From positions 87,515 to 151,514 of the forward strand of contig CAWIUN010000013.1 in the NCBI GenBank assembly GCA_963839285.1: DNA of 64,000 bases. Reading direction: 5' to 3'. Numbering within the stretch: position 1 is the first letter of the stretch; each line of letters starts with the position of its first letter. Origin of the DNA: DASSSQ01 sp963839285. GTDB lineage: Bacteria; Actinomycetota; Thermoleophilia; Gaiellales; Gaiellaceae. The notes beneath the pieces were generated by a model. That model ran no database searches. It was given only the letters and a program-made list of their open reading frames with translations, and had not been told where the DNA came from. Made by a program: the position numbers and the translations under genes. Positions 26,338-35,444 of this stretch are shown here, in pieces.

Positions 26338-27915
26338 GTGCGCGAGTACGACGTCCTCGTCGTCGGCAGCGGCTTCGGCGGCTCGGTCGCGGCGCTGCGG
26401 CTGGCCGAGAAGGGCTACCGCGTCGGCGTCCTCGAGGCGGGCAGGCGCTTCGCGCCCGAGGACTTCGCGCCGACGAGCTGGCGGCTGCGCCGCTTCCTCT
26501 GGGCCCCGCGGCTCGGCTGTCGCGGCATCCAGCGGCTGACGCTGCTGCGCGACGTGCTCGTGCTCTCGGGCGCCGGCGTCGGCGGCGGCTCGCTCGTCTA
26601 CGCGAACGTGCTCTGGGAGCCGCCCGACCGGCCGGAGGAGCTGGCGCCGTACTACGAGCTCGCGCGGCGCATGCTCGGGGTCGCGACGACGCCGTTCGAG
26701 ACGCCCGCCGACGAGGTGATGCACCGGGTCGCCGAGCGGCTCGGCGCGGGGGAGAGCTACGGGCCGACGCCCGTCGGCGTCTGGTTCGGCGAGGACGGCG
26801 TCGACCCGTACTTCGGCGGCGCGGGCCCGCTGCGGAACGGCTGCGTCCGCTGCGGCGGCTGCATGGTCGGCTGCCGCTACGGGGCGAAGAACACGCTCGA
26901 CCGCAACTACCTCTGGTTCGCGGAGCGGCTCGGCGCGGAGGTGCTGCCGGGCCGCGAGGCGACGCGGGTCGTGCCGGTCGAGGGCGGCTTCGAGGTCGAG
27001 GTGCGGCGGCCGGGCTGGTCGCGGCGGGTCGAGCGGCTGCGCGCGGGCGAGGTGGTGCTCGCCGCGGGCACGCTCGGGACGCTGAGGCTGCTGCTCGCCT
27101 CGGGCCTCGGCGGGCCGGGCGTCGGCACGGACGTCCGCACGAACTCGGAGGCGATCGTCGGCGCGGCGGCGCGGCGGCTCGACGTCGACTACTCGCAGGG
27201 CGTCGCGATCGGCTCGTCGTTCAGCCCCGAGCCGGGCACCCACGTCGAGCCGGTGCGCTACTCGAAGGGCTCGAACGCGATGGGGCTGCTCGGGACGCTG
27301 CTCGTCGACGGCGGCGGACGGGCGCCGCGGCAGCTGCGCTTCCTCGGCCGCGTCCTCCGGCACCCGCTGCTCTTCCTGCGCTCGCTGTCGGTGCGGCGCT
27401 GGTCGGAGCGGACGATCGTCGTGCTCGTCATGCAGGCGCGCCCGTCGAGCCTGCGCGTGCGCCTGCGCCGCGGCCGCCTGACGACGGCGCAGGGGGCCGA
27501 GCCGGTTCCCTCCTACGTGCCGGTCGCGAACGAGACGGCGCGGCTCGCGGCCGAGCTGATCGGCGGCTTCCCGGGCAGCTCGCTGAACGAGGTGCTGCTC
27601 GACGTGCCGACGACCGCGCACCTGCTCGGCGGCGCCACCGTCGAGGGCGGCGTCGTCGACCGCTTCCACCGCGTGCTCGGGCAGCCGGGGCTGCACGTCG
27701 TCGACGGCTCGGCGCTCGGCGGCAACCTCGGCGTCAACCCGTCGCTGACGATCGCCGCCCGGGCCGAGCTCGCCTTCGCGCGCTGGCCGAACCGTGGCGA
27801 CCCCGACCCGAGGCCGCCGCTGGGCGCCCCGTTCGAGCGCGTGGAGCCGCAGCCGGCGCGCTCGCCGGCACTGCCGCAGGACCTCGCCGAGACGCCTACG
27901 CCGCGGCGCGCTTGA
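26338..27915 (+). CDS. GMC-family FAD oxidoreductase (cholesterol-oxidase-like)
   Basis: A 525-residue flavoprotein. VLVVGSGFGGSVAALRLAEK is the N-terminal FAD loop; GAGVGGGSLVYANV, a cysteine-rich NGCVRCGGCMVGCRYGAKN motif, VVLAAGTLGTLRLL and a C-terminal HLLGGATVEGGV...VVDGSALGGNLGVNPSLTI follow, as in class I cholesterol oxidase-like GMC proteins. It probably oxidises an alcohol, perhaps a sterol or hopanoid-like substrate (inference). GTG 26338 follows TATGCT (26326-26331) by six bases. A 20-base 3' overlap with the convergent small gene is visible. Confidence 0.87.
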   Translation: MREYDVLVVGSGFGGSVAALRLAEKGYRVGVLEAGRRFAPEDFAPTSWRLRRFLWAPRLGCRGIQRLTLLRDVLVLSGAGVGGGSLVYANVLWEPPDRPEELAPYYELARRMLGVATTPFETPADEVMHRVAERLGAGESYGPTPVGVWFGEDGVDPYFGGAGPLRNGCVRCGGCMVGCRYGAKNTLDRNYLWFAERLGAEVLPGREATRVVPVEGGFEVEVRRPGWSRRVERLRAGEVVLAAGTLGTLRLLLASGLGGPGVGTDVRTNSEAIVGAAARRLDVDYSQGVAIGSSFSPEPGTHVEPVRYSKGSNAMGLLGTLLVDGGGRAPRQLRFLGRVLRHPLLFLRSLSVRRWSERTIVVLVMQARPSSLRVRLRRGRLTTAQGAEPVPSYVPVANETARLAAELIGGFPGSSLNEVLLDVPTTAHLLGGATVEGGVVDRFHRVLGQPGLHVVDGSALGGNLGVNPSLTIAARAELAFARWPNRGDPDPRPPLGAPFERVEPQPARSPALPQDLAETPTPRRA

Positions 27916-28057
27916 GGGCGCGCTCGTCGAGCAGCTTCCTGCACGCCTCGCAGACGACGCGCTCGACCTCGTACGGGACGCCTGCCCGCTGCCGGAGGAC
28001 GTGCGTGGTGACCGCGGTGTGCCGGTGCTGCTCCTGGGGGATGGTGGCTCCGCTCAT
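27896..28057 (-). CDS. Small conserved protein with a Cys-x2-Cys motif
   Basis: A 53-residue protein, too short for most callers. It is mixed polar, with a GVPYEVERVVCEACRKLLDE core whose CEAC resembles half a zinc ribbon, and an alanine/arginine end. ATG 28057 is supported by TACTCT nine bases upstream on this strand and GAGAGAGG before the start. It is monocistronic, convergent with the GMC oxidase and downstream of dinB in the same direction. Function unknown; zinc- or RNA-binding is only a possibility. Confidence 0.65.
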   Translation of the reverse strand: MSGATIPQEQHRHTAVTTHVLRQRAGVPYEVERVVCEACRKLLDERALKRAAA

Positions 28058-28130
28058 GCCTCTCTCAGAGTACGCATCGTGCCGTTCGTCGCAAGGGCCC
28101 GAATCGGGTGGTTCACCACGTTGCGACGAT

Positions 28131-29183
28131 CTAGACGAGAGAAAGTTGCACGTGCGGCTCGAGCCCCGAGACGCCGACGCCGACGAGCCGCAGCGGCCCC
28201 GGCCGGTCGCGGAGGGCACGGTCGAGGAGCGCGCAGGCGAGCTCGCCGATCCGCGCGGCGTCCGCGGTGCCGACCGGGAGCGAGGTCGAGCGCGTCCGGA
28301 TCGAGAAGTCCGGGTAGCGCAGCTTCGTCGTCACGGTGCGGGCGACCTGCCGCTTCCGCTCGAGCTGGGCCGCGAGGCCGACCGCCATCCGGCGCAGCTC
28401 GTCGTGCAGGCGCTCGGGGTCGCCGACGTCGCGCGGGAACGTCTCCTCCTGCGAGATCGAGATCCGCTCGGCCTGCAGCTCGAGCTCGCGGGGGTCGATG
28501 CCGCGGGCCCGGTCGCGGAGCAGGCGCCCGACCTTGCCGGGCAGAAGCGACGGGAGCTGCGCGTCGGAGGTCGCGGCCAGGTCGCCGATCGTGCGGATGC
28601 CGAGCCGGCGGAGCCGCTCCTCGCTCCTCGGGCCGACGCCGGGCAGGACCCTGACGTCGAACGGCGCCAGGAAGCGCTGCTCCCGGCCGGCGCGGACGAC
28701 GACGATCCCGCCGGGCTTGCGCAGGTCGCTCGCGATCTTGGCGACGACCTTGCTGGTCGCGACGCCGAGCGAGCAGGAGAGCCGGGTGCGGGCGTGGACG
28801 GCCGCGGCCACCGCCTCGGCGAGCGCGCGCGCCTCGTGGAAGTCGCGCGCGACGCCGTCGAGGCCGAGGTAGCCCTCGTCGATCCCGACCTGCTCGACGC
28901 GCGGGACGATCTCGCGGACGAGCGACCAGACCTCCTGCGAGTACTGCCGGTAGAGCTGGTGCCGCGGCCTGACGAAGAGCACGTGCGGGCAGCGCCGGAG
29001 CGCCTCGGCCGAGGCCATCGCCGAGCGGATCCCATAGGTCCGCGCCGCGTAGTTGGCCGTCGCGACGACCCCGCGGCCGTGGGGGTCGCCGCCGACGACG
29101 AGCGGCCGTCCGCGCAGCTCGGGCCGCTCCAGCTCCTCGACGGCGGCGAAGAAGGCGTCGAGATCGAGGTGCGCGACGATCAC
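28131..29183 (-). CDS. dinB: DNA polymerase IV (Y-family translesion polymerase)
   Basis: A 350-residue Y-family polymerase. AHLDLDAFFAAVEELERPEL gives the first catalytic Asp. The second acidic motif reads VGIDEGYLGLDG, with the usual Ala after Glu replaced by Gly; both acids are kept. SLGVATSKVVAKIASDLRKP, the helix-hairpin-helix LPGVGPRSEERLRRLGI and a little-finger domain follow. The last residues QLSLV form a beta-clamp-binding motif. GTG start follows TACCCT by six bases, suggesting a leaderless message. No SOS box is evident nearby. Confidence 0.92.
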   Translation of the reverse strand: MIVAHLDLDAFFAAVEELERPELRGRPLVVGGDPHGRGVVATANYAARTYGIRSAMASAEALRRCPHVLFVRPRHQLYRQYSQEVWSLVREIVPRVEQVGIDEGYLGLDGVARDFHEARALAEAVAAAVHARTRLSCSLGVATSKVVAKIASDLRKPGGIVVVRAGREQRFLAPFDVRVLPGVGPRSEERLRRLGIRTIGDLAATSDAQLPSLLPGKVGRLLRDRARGIDPRELELQAERISISQEETFPRDVGDPERLHDELRRMAVGLAAQLERKRQVARTVTTKLRYPDFSIRTRSTSLPVGTADAARIGELACALLDRALRDRPGPLRLVGVGVSGLEPHVQLSLV

Positions 29184-29264
29184 GGCCTCAGGGTACGCGG
29201 CCGACCGGAACGCACGTTCCCGCCGGGCCGTGGCCGGAGGTCGGCGGCGATACGATCCCTCTCC

Positions 29265-30087
29265 GTGAAGCGTCTCGCCGCTCTGATGCTCCTGCCTCTC
29301 TGCGCCGCCGCCTGCGGCGGCGGGCGCAGGGATGCCGCACCGACCGTCGCGACCCGCCCGGCGCCGACGGCGCCTGCGGTGCGCACCGCGACGGCTCCCC
29401 GGACGACCACCGCCGCCGTCCTGCCCGCGCGCGCCTCCCGCTGCGCGGCCGGCGTCCGCGTGCTCGGCTCGAAGCGCGTCGCGTGGGCGGCGACGCTCGC
29501 CGGCGACGGCGCCACGGCCTACCGGAGGCCCGGCGGGCCCGTCCTCGCCACGTTCGGGAGCGTCAACGCGAACAACTATCCGATCGTCTTCGGCGTCCGC
29601 GTCGAAGCAGGTCGAGCGCGACTGCGCGGTCCGCTGGTACCGCGTCCAGCTGCCGCTGCGGCCGAACGGCGTCACCGGCTGGGTGCGCGCGGCCGACGTC
29701 CGGCTCGTGCGGGTGCGGACGCGGATCGTCGTCGACCTCTCCGACCGGCGCCTGTCGCTCTACCGCGGCGGCAAGCGCGTGCTCTCCACCCCCGTCGCCG
29801 TCGGCTCGCCCGCGACGCCGACGCCGACCGGGCGCTACTACGTCAACCAGCGGCTCGTGCCCACCGATGCGTCCGGCCCCTTCGGCCCGGCGGCGCTCGG
29901 CGTCTCCGCCTTCTCGGACGTCCTCACCGGCTGGGCGCAGGGCGGCCCGATCGGCATCCACGGGACGAACGAGCCGTGGTCGATCGGGCGTGACGTCTCG
30001 AACGGCTGCATCCGCGTCCCGAACGCGACGCTGCGGCGTGTGTTCCGGCTGGCGTGGGCCGGGACGCCCGTCGTCATCCGCGCGTGA
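29265..30087 (+). CDS. L,D-transpeptidase lipoprotein (frame-shifted)
   Basis: A YkuD-domain L,D-transpeptidase of about 273 residues forming 3-3 peptidoglycan cross-links or attaching proteins to the wall. The N-terminus LLPLCAAACGGG ends in a lipobox-like Cys, then a threonine/proline-rich spacer, an SH3-like segment (RWYRVQLPLRPNGVTGWVRA) and the YkuD core with IHGTNEP...SNGCIRVPN (catalytic His and Cys). A surplus base at about 29605 (GTC GAA G CAG GTC GAG) splits it. GTG start follows TACGAT (29251-29256) by eight bases. The next small gene overlaps the stop as GTGA. Confidence 0.88.
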
Positions 30088-30298
30088 AGCGGGCCCTTCT
30101 GCTCCTGGCCGCGGTGGCCGCGGCCGGGATCGCCGCGTTCGCGGCCGCGTCGGCCCGGCTACGCGCTCGCCCGCTTCCGCTCGCGCCACCTCGCTCGGCA
30201 CGCACCGGGTCGACGCGAGCACCGACGGCTCGTCCTGCCGGCCCTCGAACCGCCGCGGCTGCTTCCAGCTGACCTTCACGGTCACGCGGGCGCGGTAG
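30084..30298 (+). CDS. Small secreted protein coupled to the L,D-transpeptidase
   Basis: Starts with GTG overlapping the transpeptidase stop (GTGA). The N-terminus MKRALLLLAAVAAAGIAAFA is a signal peptide or anchor. After two single-base corrections (near 30158 and 30185) the frame reads ...YALARFRS...TDGSSCRPSNRRGCFQLTFTV and ends at TAG 30296-30298, about 70 residues. Two cysteines may form a disulfide outside the cell. Family unknown; translational coupling suggests a cell-wall role (inference). Confidence 0.5.
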
Positions 30299-30337
30299 GG
30301 TTTCGTCGGCAGGCTCCCGAGAAAAAGGATCGAACCG

Positions 30338-30674
30338 ATGGCTCAGCAGCGCGACCTGATCTCCCGGCTCGCCGACCGCGGCGAGGAGGTGCTGGCGAAG
30401 TTCGCCGAGACCCCCGGCGCCCACCGCATGGTCGAGCTCCTCAACTCGACGCGCGAGCGGCTCGACGACGTCCAGAAGCGCGTGATCGGGCTCGAGACCC
30501 TCGAGCGCCGCATCGACGAGCTCGAGCGGCGCCTCGCCAAGGTCGAGAAGGGCGCGACGCCGCCGCAGAAGCGGGCCGCCCGCAAGCCCGCGGCCCGAAG
30601 CCCGCGGCCCGCGAAGCCCGCGGCCGCGAAGCCTGCGGCGGCCGAGAAGCCGCGCCACGCCGGAAGCGCCCTAG
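30338..30674 (+). CDS. Coiled-coil protein with alanine/lysine/proline-rich tail
   Basis: About 112 residues. Residues 1-72 are amphipathic helix (LISRLADRGEEVLAKFAETPG, LLNSTRERLDDVQKRVIG, ERRIDELERRLAKVEKG), a convincing coiled coil. The rest is KPAA-type repeats, as in phasin- or histone-like tails. The open frame runs into the antisense DAG-kinase gene. One surplus base in the KPAA repeats would give TAG at 30672-30674, 22 bases short of that gene's stop. AAAAAGGA precedes ATG. Function unknown. Confidence 0.62.
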
Positions 30675-30696
30675 CCGCGGCCGCTGCCGCAGCGCA

Positions 30697-31587
30697 TCAA
30701 GCCTCGGGCACGCGCAGCCGCAGCGCGCCGGGCACGACCTCGAACGTGACCGGCGTCGTCCCCGGCTGCTCGCCGTCGAGCTCGACCGGCAGCGACTCGG
30801 CCGCCGAGACGCGCACCGTGCGGCCGCGCAGGAGCTCCGCCTTCGGGTGCGGCAGGTGGCGGCCCTTGTAGGCCTTCGGCAGCGTCACCGCCAGGTCCGC
30901 CTTGGTCAGGTGCCCGATCAGGAGCACGTCGAAGAGCCCGTCGTCGGGCGCGGCGTCCGGGCAGATGTGCAGGCCGCCGCCGAAGTAGGCGCCGTTGGCG
31001 ACGACGACGTCGTGCATCGGCGCCGCGCGGCGCTCGCCGTCGACCTCGACCTCGATCTCGCTCACCTGCCAGCGGGCGAAGACGGCGACGATCGCCGCCA
31101 GGTACGAGAGGCGCCCGCCGAAGGCCTTCGTGTTGTCGTTGGCGCGCTTGGCGATCGCGCCGCTCATGCCCGCGCTCGCGACGTTCGCGAACCAGCCGGT
31201 CGCCTCGGCGCCGCTCCAGGCGCGGTAGGTGACGCGGCCGAGGTCGAGCGTGCGCGAGCCGCCCTCGCGCGCGATCCGGATCGCGTCGTCGAAGCGGGCC
31301 GGGATCCCGAAGGTGCGCGCGAAGTCGCGGCCGGTGCCGCGCGGGACGAGCGCCAGCTCGGGCCCCTCGACGCCGGCGATGCCGTGGACGATCTCGTTGA
31401 CGGTGCCGTCGCCGCCGACCGCGACGAGCAGGTCGTACTCCCGGGCCGCCTCGGCCGCGAGGCGCGTCATCTCTCCGGCGGAGGTCGAGAGGATCGCGTC
31501 ACCCGCGAGGCCGAGCCGGGCGGCGCGGTGGGCGAGCTCCGGCCAGCGGCGGCCCGTCGACCCGCCCGCCGAGGCCGGGTTGACCAG
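30697..31587 (-). CDS. Diacylglycerol/lipid kinase (DagK/YegS family)
   Basis: A lipid kinase of about 296 residues. VNPASAGGSTGRRWPE, AVGGDGTVNEIVHGIAG and PRGTGRDFARTFGIP are the nucleotide-binding motifs; the C-terminal beta domain has DDGLFDVLLIGHLTKADL and a conserved GRTVRVSAAESLPVELDGE. No ATG, GTG or TTG precedes the NPxSxG motif in frame. I place the start at CTG 31587; an upstream start hidden by an indel, overlapping the deoD stop, is as likely. It phosphorylates diacylglycerol or a related lipid at the membrane. Confidence 0.82.
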   Translation of the reverse strand: MVNPASAGGSTGRRWPELAHRAARLGLAGDAILSTSAGEMTRLAAEAAREYDLLVAVGGDGTVNEIVHGIAGVEGPELALVPRGTGRDFARTFGIPARFDDAIRIAREGGSRTLDLGRVTYRAWSGAEATGWFANVASAGMSGAIAKRANDNTKAFGGRLSYLAAIVAVFARWQVSEIEVEVDGERRAAPMHDVVVANGAYFGGGLHICPDAAPDDGLFDVLLIGHLTKADLAVTLPKAYKGRHLPHPKAELLRGRTVRVSAAESLPVELDGEQPGTTPVTFEVVPGALRLRVPEA

Positions 31588-31606
31588 GAAGCAGGTCCGG
31601 GGCGCG

Positions 31607-32323
31607 CTAGCCGTGGTCGGACGTGACGGTCGCGAGGGCGACGCGCGTCATCCGGTCGACGGCCGCGCGGAGCTCCTCGTCCGAGATGCGGGTGAAGACG
31701 CCCTCGACGACGATGTCCGAGACGGTCAGCAGGCAGCCCGCGTGCACGTTCCGCAGCGCCCCGACGGTGAAGAGCGCCGCCGCCTCCATCTCGACCGCGA
31801 GCACGCCGCGCTTCGACCAGCGCTCGTACTGCCCCTCGTCGGGGTTGTAGAAGAGGTCGCTCGAGACGATCGGGCCGACGTGCATCGGCTGCTCGATCTG
31901 CTTGGCGGCGTGCACGGCTCCGTGGATCAGCTCCCAGGAGCCGGTCGGGCAGTGCGGCTCGTTCGCGACCAGGTGCATCGCGGTCGCGTCGGCCGGCACG
32001 GCCGAGAGCGCGACGATCAGGTCGCCGAGCGCGTGGCTCGGCTGCAGGCCGCCGCAGGTGCCGACGCGCATCAGCTTCGTGCAGCCGAGCTGGGTCAGCT
32101 CCTCGAAGACGATCGTCGCGCCGGGGCAGCCCATGCCCGTGCCCTGCACCGAGACCGGCTTGCCCTCGAAGGTGCCGGTGTAGCCGAGCAGGCCCCGCTC
32201 CTCGTTCACCTGCCTGACGTCGTCGAAGTAGGTCTCGGCGATGTAGGTCGCCCGCAGCGGGTCGCCGGGCAGCAGCACCGCGTCGGCGTACTCCCCCGGC
32301 TCCGCTCTCAGGTGGATGGGCAC
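31607..32323 (-). CDS. deoD: Purine-nucleoside phosphorylase
   Basis: A 238-residue hexameric-type nucleoside phosphorylase: LLPGDPLRATYIAETYFD (phosphate site), GYTGTFEGKPVSVQGTGMG, RVGTCGGLQ and EMEAAALFTVG...LTVSDIVVEG with the purine-contacting Asp, the DeoD signature rather than uridine phosphorylase. It cleaves purine nucleosides with phosphate in salvage. GTG start follows TAGAGT by seven bases. It precedes the DAG kinase on the same strand with almost no gap. Hpt, 3 kb away, would use the released base. Confidence 0.9.
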   Translation of the reverse strand: MPIHLRAEPGEYADAVLLPGDPLRATYIAETYFDDVRQVNEERGLLGYTGTFEGKPVSVQGTGMGCPGATIVFEELTQLGCTKLMRVGTCGGLQPSHALGDLIVALSAVPADATAMHLVANEPHCPTGSWELIHGAVHAAKQIEQPMHVGPIVSSDLFYNPDEGQYERWSKRGVLAVEMEAAALFTVGALRNVHAGCLLTVSDIVVEGVFTRISDEELRAAVDRMTRVALATVTSDHG

Positions 32324-32353
32324 GCGCGAGACTCTATCCACGAGGATTGGCCG

Positions 32354-33136
32354 ATGGCGCAGGTACGGCGGCCCGAGCTCGACGCGATCCTCGACTTCTG
32401 CGCCGAGGACCCGGTCGAGCGCGTCTTCCTCGAGGACATCGCGCGGCGCCGGCTCGGCCGCTTCAGCGCGCTCGCGGGCGAGGACGGGCGCCTCGTCGCG
32501 CTCTGCCACGTCGGCGCCAACGTCGTCCCCTCGGGCGAGGGCTGCGCCGCCTTCGCCGACGTCGCCCGGCGCGGGCGGGCGCGGATGCTGATCGGCGAGG
32601 AGCGGGCGGTCGGCGAGCTCTGGGAGGCGGCGCGGGACGTGCTGCCGCGGCCGCGGGAGGATCGCCCGGGACAGCCCGTCTACGAGCTGGCCGAGCCGCC
32701 GCAGCCGGGGCAGACCGGGCTGCGGGAGGCGACGCGCGCCGACTTCGAGCTGCTCGTCCCGGCCTGCGCGGCGACGCACCGCGAGGAGCTCGGGATCGAC
32801 CCGCTCGCCCGCGACGCCGAGTCGTTCCGCTGGCGGACGCACGCCCAGATCGAGGAGGGCCGATCGTGGCTCTGGCTCGAGGACGGCGTCATCCGCTTCA
32901 AGGCGGAGGCCTCGGCGTGGACGCCGCGCGCCGTGCAGATCCAGCAGGTCTGGGTCGATCCGGCCGTCCGCGGCCGCGGCTACGCGCAGCGCGGCATGCG
33001 CGACCTCTGCCGGCTGCTGCTCGAGACGACGCCCGTCGTCTGCCTCTTCGTCCGGCCGGAGAACGCGCCCGCGCTGCGCGTCTACGAGGCGATCGGCATG
33101 CGCCGCAGCGGCACCTACCGCTCGCTGCTCTTCTGA
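32354..33136 (+). CDS. GNAT acetyltransferase with N-terminal DUF4081-like domain
   Basis: A 260-residue protein. Residues 1-120 form a DUF4081-like domain (FLEDIARRRLGRFSAL...LIGEERAVGELW), and residues about 125-260 a GNAT fold with IQQVWVDPAVRGRGYAQRGM (acetyl-CoA loop) and LFVRPENAPALRVYEAIGM. The arrangement is common in actinobacteria; the substrate, protein or small molecule, is unknown. ATG start at 32354 is divergent from deoD by 30 bases. Confidence 0.85.
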   Translation: MAQVRRPELDAILDFCAEDPVERVFLEDIARRRLGRFSALAGEDGRLVALCHVGANVVPSGEGCAAFADVARRGRARMLIGEERAVGELWEAARDVLPRPREDRPGQPVYELAEPPQPGQTGLREATRADFELLVPACAATHREELGIDPLARDAESFRWRTHAQIEEGRSWLWLEDGVIRFKAEASAWTPRAVQIQQVWVDPAVRGRGYAQRGMRDLCRLLLETTPVVCLFVRPENAPALRVYEAIGMRRSGTYRSLLF

Positions 33137-33185
33137 GGACGCGCGTCACGCCGGTCCGGTCGGAGGACTGTCTAGTCTGACGCCG

Positions 33186-33790
33186 ATGGAGCGGCTGATC
33201 CTGGCGCGGCACGGCGAGACCGACTGGAACGTCGAGCGGCTCGTCAACGGCGACCCGGCGGTCGACGTGCGGCTGACCGAGCGCGGGCGGGAGGAGGCCC
33301 GCCGGCTCGGCGAGGAGCTGCGCGGCGAGCCGCTCGACCTCTGCGTGACGACGCCCTTCCCGCGCACGGCCGAGACCGCCGACCTCGCGCTCGCCGCCCG
33401 CGCCGACGGGGTGCCGCCCCGCCTCGTCGTCGCCGAGCTCGGCGACCCGCACTACGGCGAGTTCGAGGGCCGCTCGCTCGACGACTACCGCGCGCGCGCC
33501 TGGGACGAGCCGTCCGGCTGGGCTCCGAGCCGGAGGCGGTGAGAGCCGCGTCCAGGTCGTGACCCGCTACGCGGCCGGCTTCCGCCTCCTGCTCGACGCG
33601 GCCCGAGGGCTCGATCCTCGCCGTCGCCCACTCGCTGCCGGTCGCCTACGCGATCGCGGGCGCAGAGGGCCGCGGGCCCGGCCCGAAGATGCCGATGGTC
33701 GCGAACGCGCATCCCTACCGCTTCGAGCGCCGTCAGCTCGAGCGGGTCGTCGAGCTGCTCGAGGACTGGTGCGCCTCTCCGTCCTGGTGA
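33186..33790 (+). CDS. Histidine phosphatase (phosphoglycerate-mutase-like), frame-shifted
   Basis: About 200 residues. LILARHGETDWNVERLVNGD (catalytic RHGE), then LTERGREEARRLGEEL and TTPFPRTAETADL are in the ATG frame. After two single-base shifts (near 33525 and 33605) the frame continues YAAGFRLLLDAA, GSILAVAHSLPVAYAI (second catalytic His) and VELLEDWCASPSW with TGA at 33788-33790. The family removes phosphate from sugars, nucleotides or cobamide precursors; substrate unknown. ATG follows TAGTCT (33173-33178) by seven bases. Confidence 0.8.
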
Positions 33791-33921
33791 AGCTCGCGCT
33801 CGCGGCCTGGCTGGCGCGCTGGGCCGCGCGCGAGCTCGCCTCGCGGCTCGGGCAGCGGCCTGCCGCACGCGTCCCGGACGGTCCCCTGCCGGGCCGGATG
33901 CCGGGACCCCCGGACGAGTGA
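33787..33921 (+). CDS. Possible 44-residue protein coupled to the phosphatase
   Basis: GTG at 33787 overlaps the corrected phosphatase stop (GTGA). The product begins VKLALAAWLARWAARELASRL, an amphipathic or short membrane-associated helix, and ends in a proline-rich stretch. No family is recognised. The overlap geometry matches several real coupled genes here, but the ORF is short. Confidence 0.35.
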   Translation: MKLALAAWLARWAARELASRLGQRPAARVPDGPLPGRMPGPPDE

Positions 33922-33958
33922 TCAGGCTCTCCGCGCGGATGCGCCGATAGGTGGGTGG

Positions 33959-34444
33959 ATGCTCAGACGGGCCCTCACTGCGGCGGGCCTCCTCCTCGCT
34001 GCCGTCGTTCTCGTGGCGGGCGGCCGGGCCGAACCCGCCACCAGCGCCTCGCCGCACGTCTGCGGTGCGCTCGACCGGCAGTTCGTGCGCGCCGCGTCGC
34101 TCAGCTCGGCGTCGATCGAGCTGCTCGCGCAGGACTACCAGAGCGGCTCGCTCTCGGCCAAGGACGCGATCGAGCAGACGCACGAGGCCCAGGTCGGCAT
34201 CCGGATCACGAGCCCGCGCGACCCGTCGCTGAAGCTCGCGCGCGTCCTGATGGGGGCGATGTACGAGGAGTACGGGCTCGCGCTGCGGGCCCAGCTCCGC
34301 ACCGAGACCGGCAAGGGCGGCGGCGAGGACGCCGGCAGCCACATGTACAGCTCCTACAGCTTCGCGAACTACGCGCACCAGGTGCTCAAGGACGCGGAGC
34401 CGGCGCTCGCCGAGCGCGGCTGCTCGGTCTCTGCGCTGCTGTAG
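33959..34444 (+). CDS. Secreted protein of unknown function
   Basis: A 161-residue exported protein with a signal peptide (MLRRALTAAGLLLAAVVLVA) and AEPATSA near the cleavage site. The mature part is helical: ALDRQFVRAASLSSASIELLA, DYQSGSLSAKDAIEQ, KLARVLMGAMYEEYG, and a C-terminal ANYAHQVLKDAEPALAERGC. Two cysteines (one at each end) may bond. No enzymatic motif. It sits between the phosphatase and tilS with its own short spacer and AGGTGGGTGG before ATG. Confidence 0.75.
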   Translation: MLRRALTAAGLLLAAVVLVAGGRAEPATSASPHVCGALDRQFVRAASLSSASIELLAQDYQSGSLSAKDAIEQTHEAQVGIRITSPRDPSLKLARVLMGAMYEEYGLALRAQLRTETGKGGGEDAGSHMYSSYSFANYAHQVLKDAEPALAERGCSVSALL

Positions 34445-34465
34445 AGGCGCTCCTACAATGCGTCG

Positions 34466-35444
34466 ATGGAGCCCTCCGCGCTTCGCGCGCGCGTCGAGCG
34501 CCACGTCCGCCGGCACGCGCTGATCCCGCCCGGCGGCGCGGTCACCTGCCTCGTCTCGGGCGGCGCCGACTCGACCTGCCTCTGGCACGCGCTGCGCGCG
34601 CTCGGCTACCGCGTCTCCGCCCTGCACGTCGACCACGGCCTGCGGGGCGCCGAGTCGGCGGCGGACGCCCGCTTCTGCGCCGAGACGCTCGGGGCGGAGG
34701 TCGTCCGCGTCCCGCCGGGCGGCAGCGAGGCGGAGCTGCGGGAGCTGCGGTACGCCGTCGCGGCGGACCGGCTGCGCGCGACCGGCCACACCGCCTCCGA
34801 CCAGGTCGAGACCGTCCTCTACCGGCTCGTCGCCTCCGGCCGCCCGACCGGGATCAAGCCGCGGCGCGAGGACGGCGTCGTCCGGCCGCTGCTGCCGCTC
34901 TGGCGGGACGAGACCGAGGCCTACTGCCGCGCCGAAGGGCTCGAGTTCCGGCTCGACTCCTCGAACGGCGACACCAAGCGCGGCCTGATCCGCGAGGAGA
35001 TCCTGCCGCTCCTGCGCCGGCTGCACCCGGCCGCCGACGCGAACCTGCTCCGCGCGCTCGACGAGCGCCGGACGCTGCCGCCCGCGCTCGCCGAGCTGCT
35101 CGACGCCGTCCCCGGCTCGCGCCGGGTCGACCTCGGCGGCGGCGTCCAGGCGGTGCGCGAGCACGAGCGGCTCTGGCTCGAGCGCGGGCCCGGTCGCGCT
35201 CGACGGCGAGGTCGCCTGGGGCCGCTGGCGCATCCGCTCCGAGCTCCGCGGCCTTAGAGTGCGCGGGTGGAGGCCCGGCGACCGGCTCGCGGGGCGCAGG
35301 AAGAAGGTCCAGGACGTGTTCGTCGACGCCAAGATCCCCCGTTCCGAGCGCGAGGCGTGGCCGCTCGTCGTCCGCGGCGACGAGGTCGTGGCGATCCCCG
35401 GCGTCGTCGAGCACCCGGGCGTGGAGGCGGTCCGTGGCGACTGA
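34466..35444 (+). CDS. tilS: tRNA(Ile)-lysidine synthase (frame-shifted)
   Basis: TilS converts C34 of the tRNA-Ile CAU anticodon to lysidine and is normally essential. PP-loop SGGADSTCLWHAL (residues about 31-43), HVDHGLRG and GHTASDQVETVLYRL are typical. One surplus base at about 35188 (CCC G GTC GCG) moves to the frame with LRGLRVRGWRPGDRLAGRR and KIPRSEREAWPLVV, the C-terminal tRNA-binding part, ending TGA 35442-35444. About 325 residues. ATG follows TACAAT (34454-34459) by six bases. The hpt start overlaps the stop. Confidence 0.9.

Noticed and set aside
30697..30871. Extension of the coiled-coil protein to 30871
   Set aside because: The extra residues are antisense to the DAG kinase C-terminus and lose the coiled-coil/KPAA character; a stop at 30672 after one base correction fits better.
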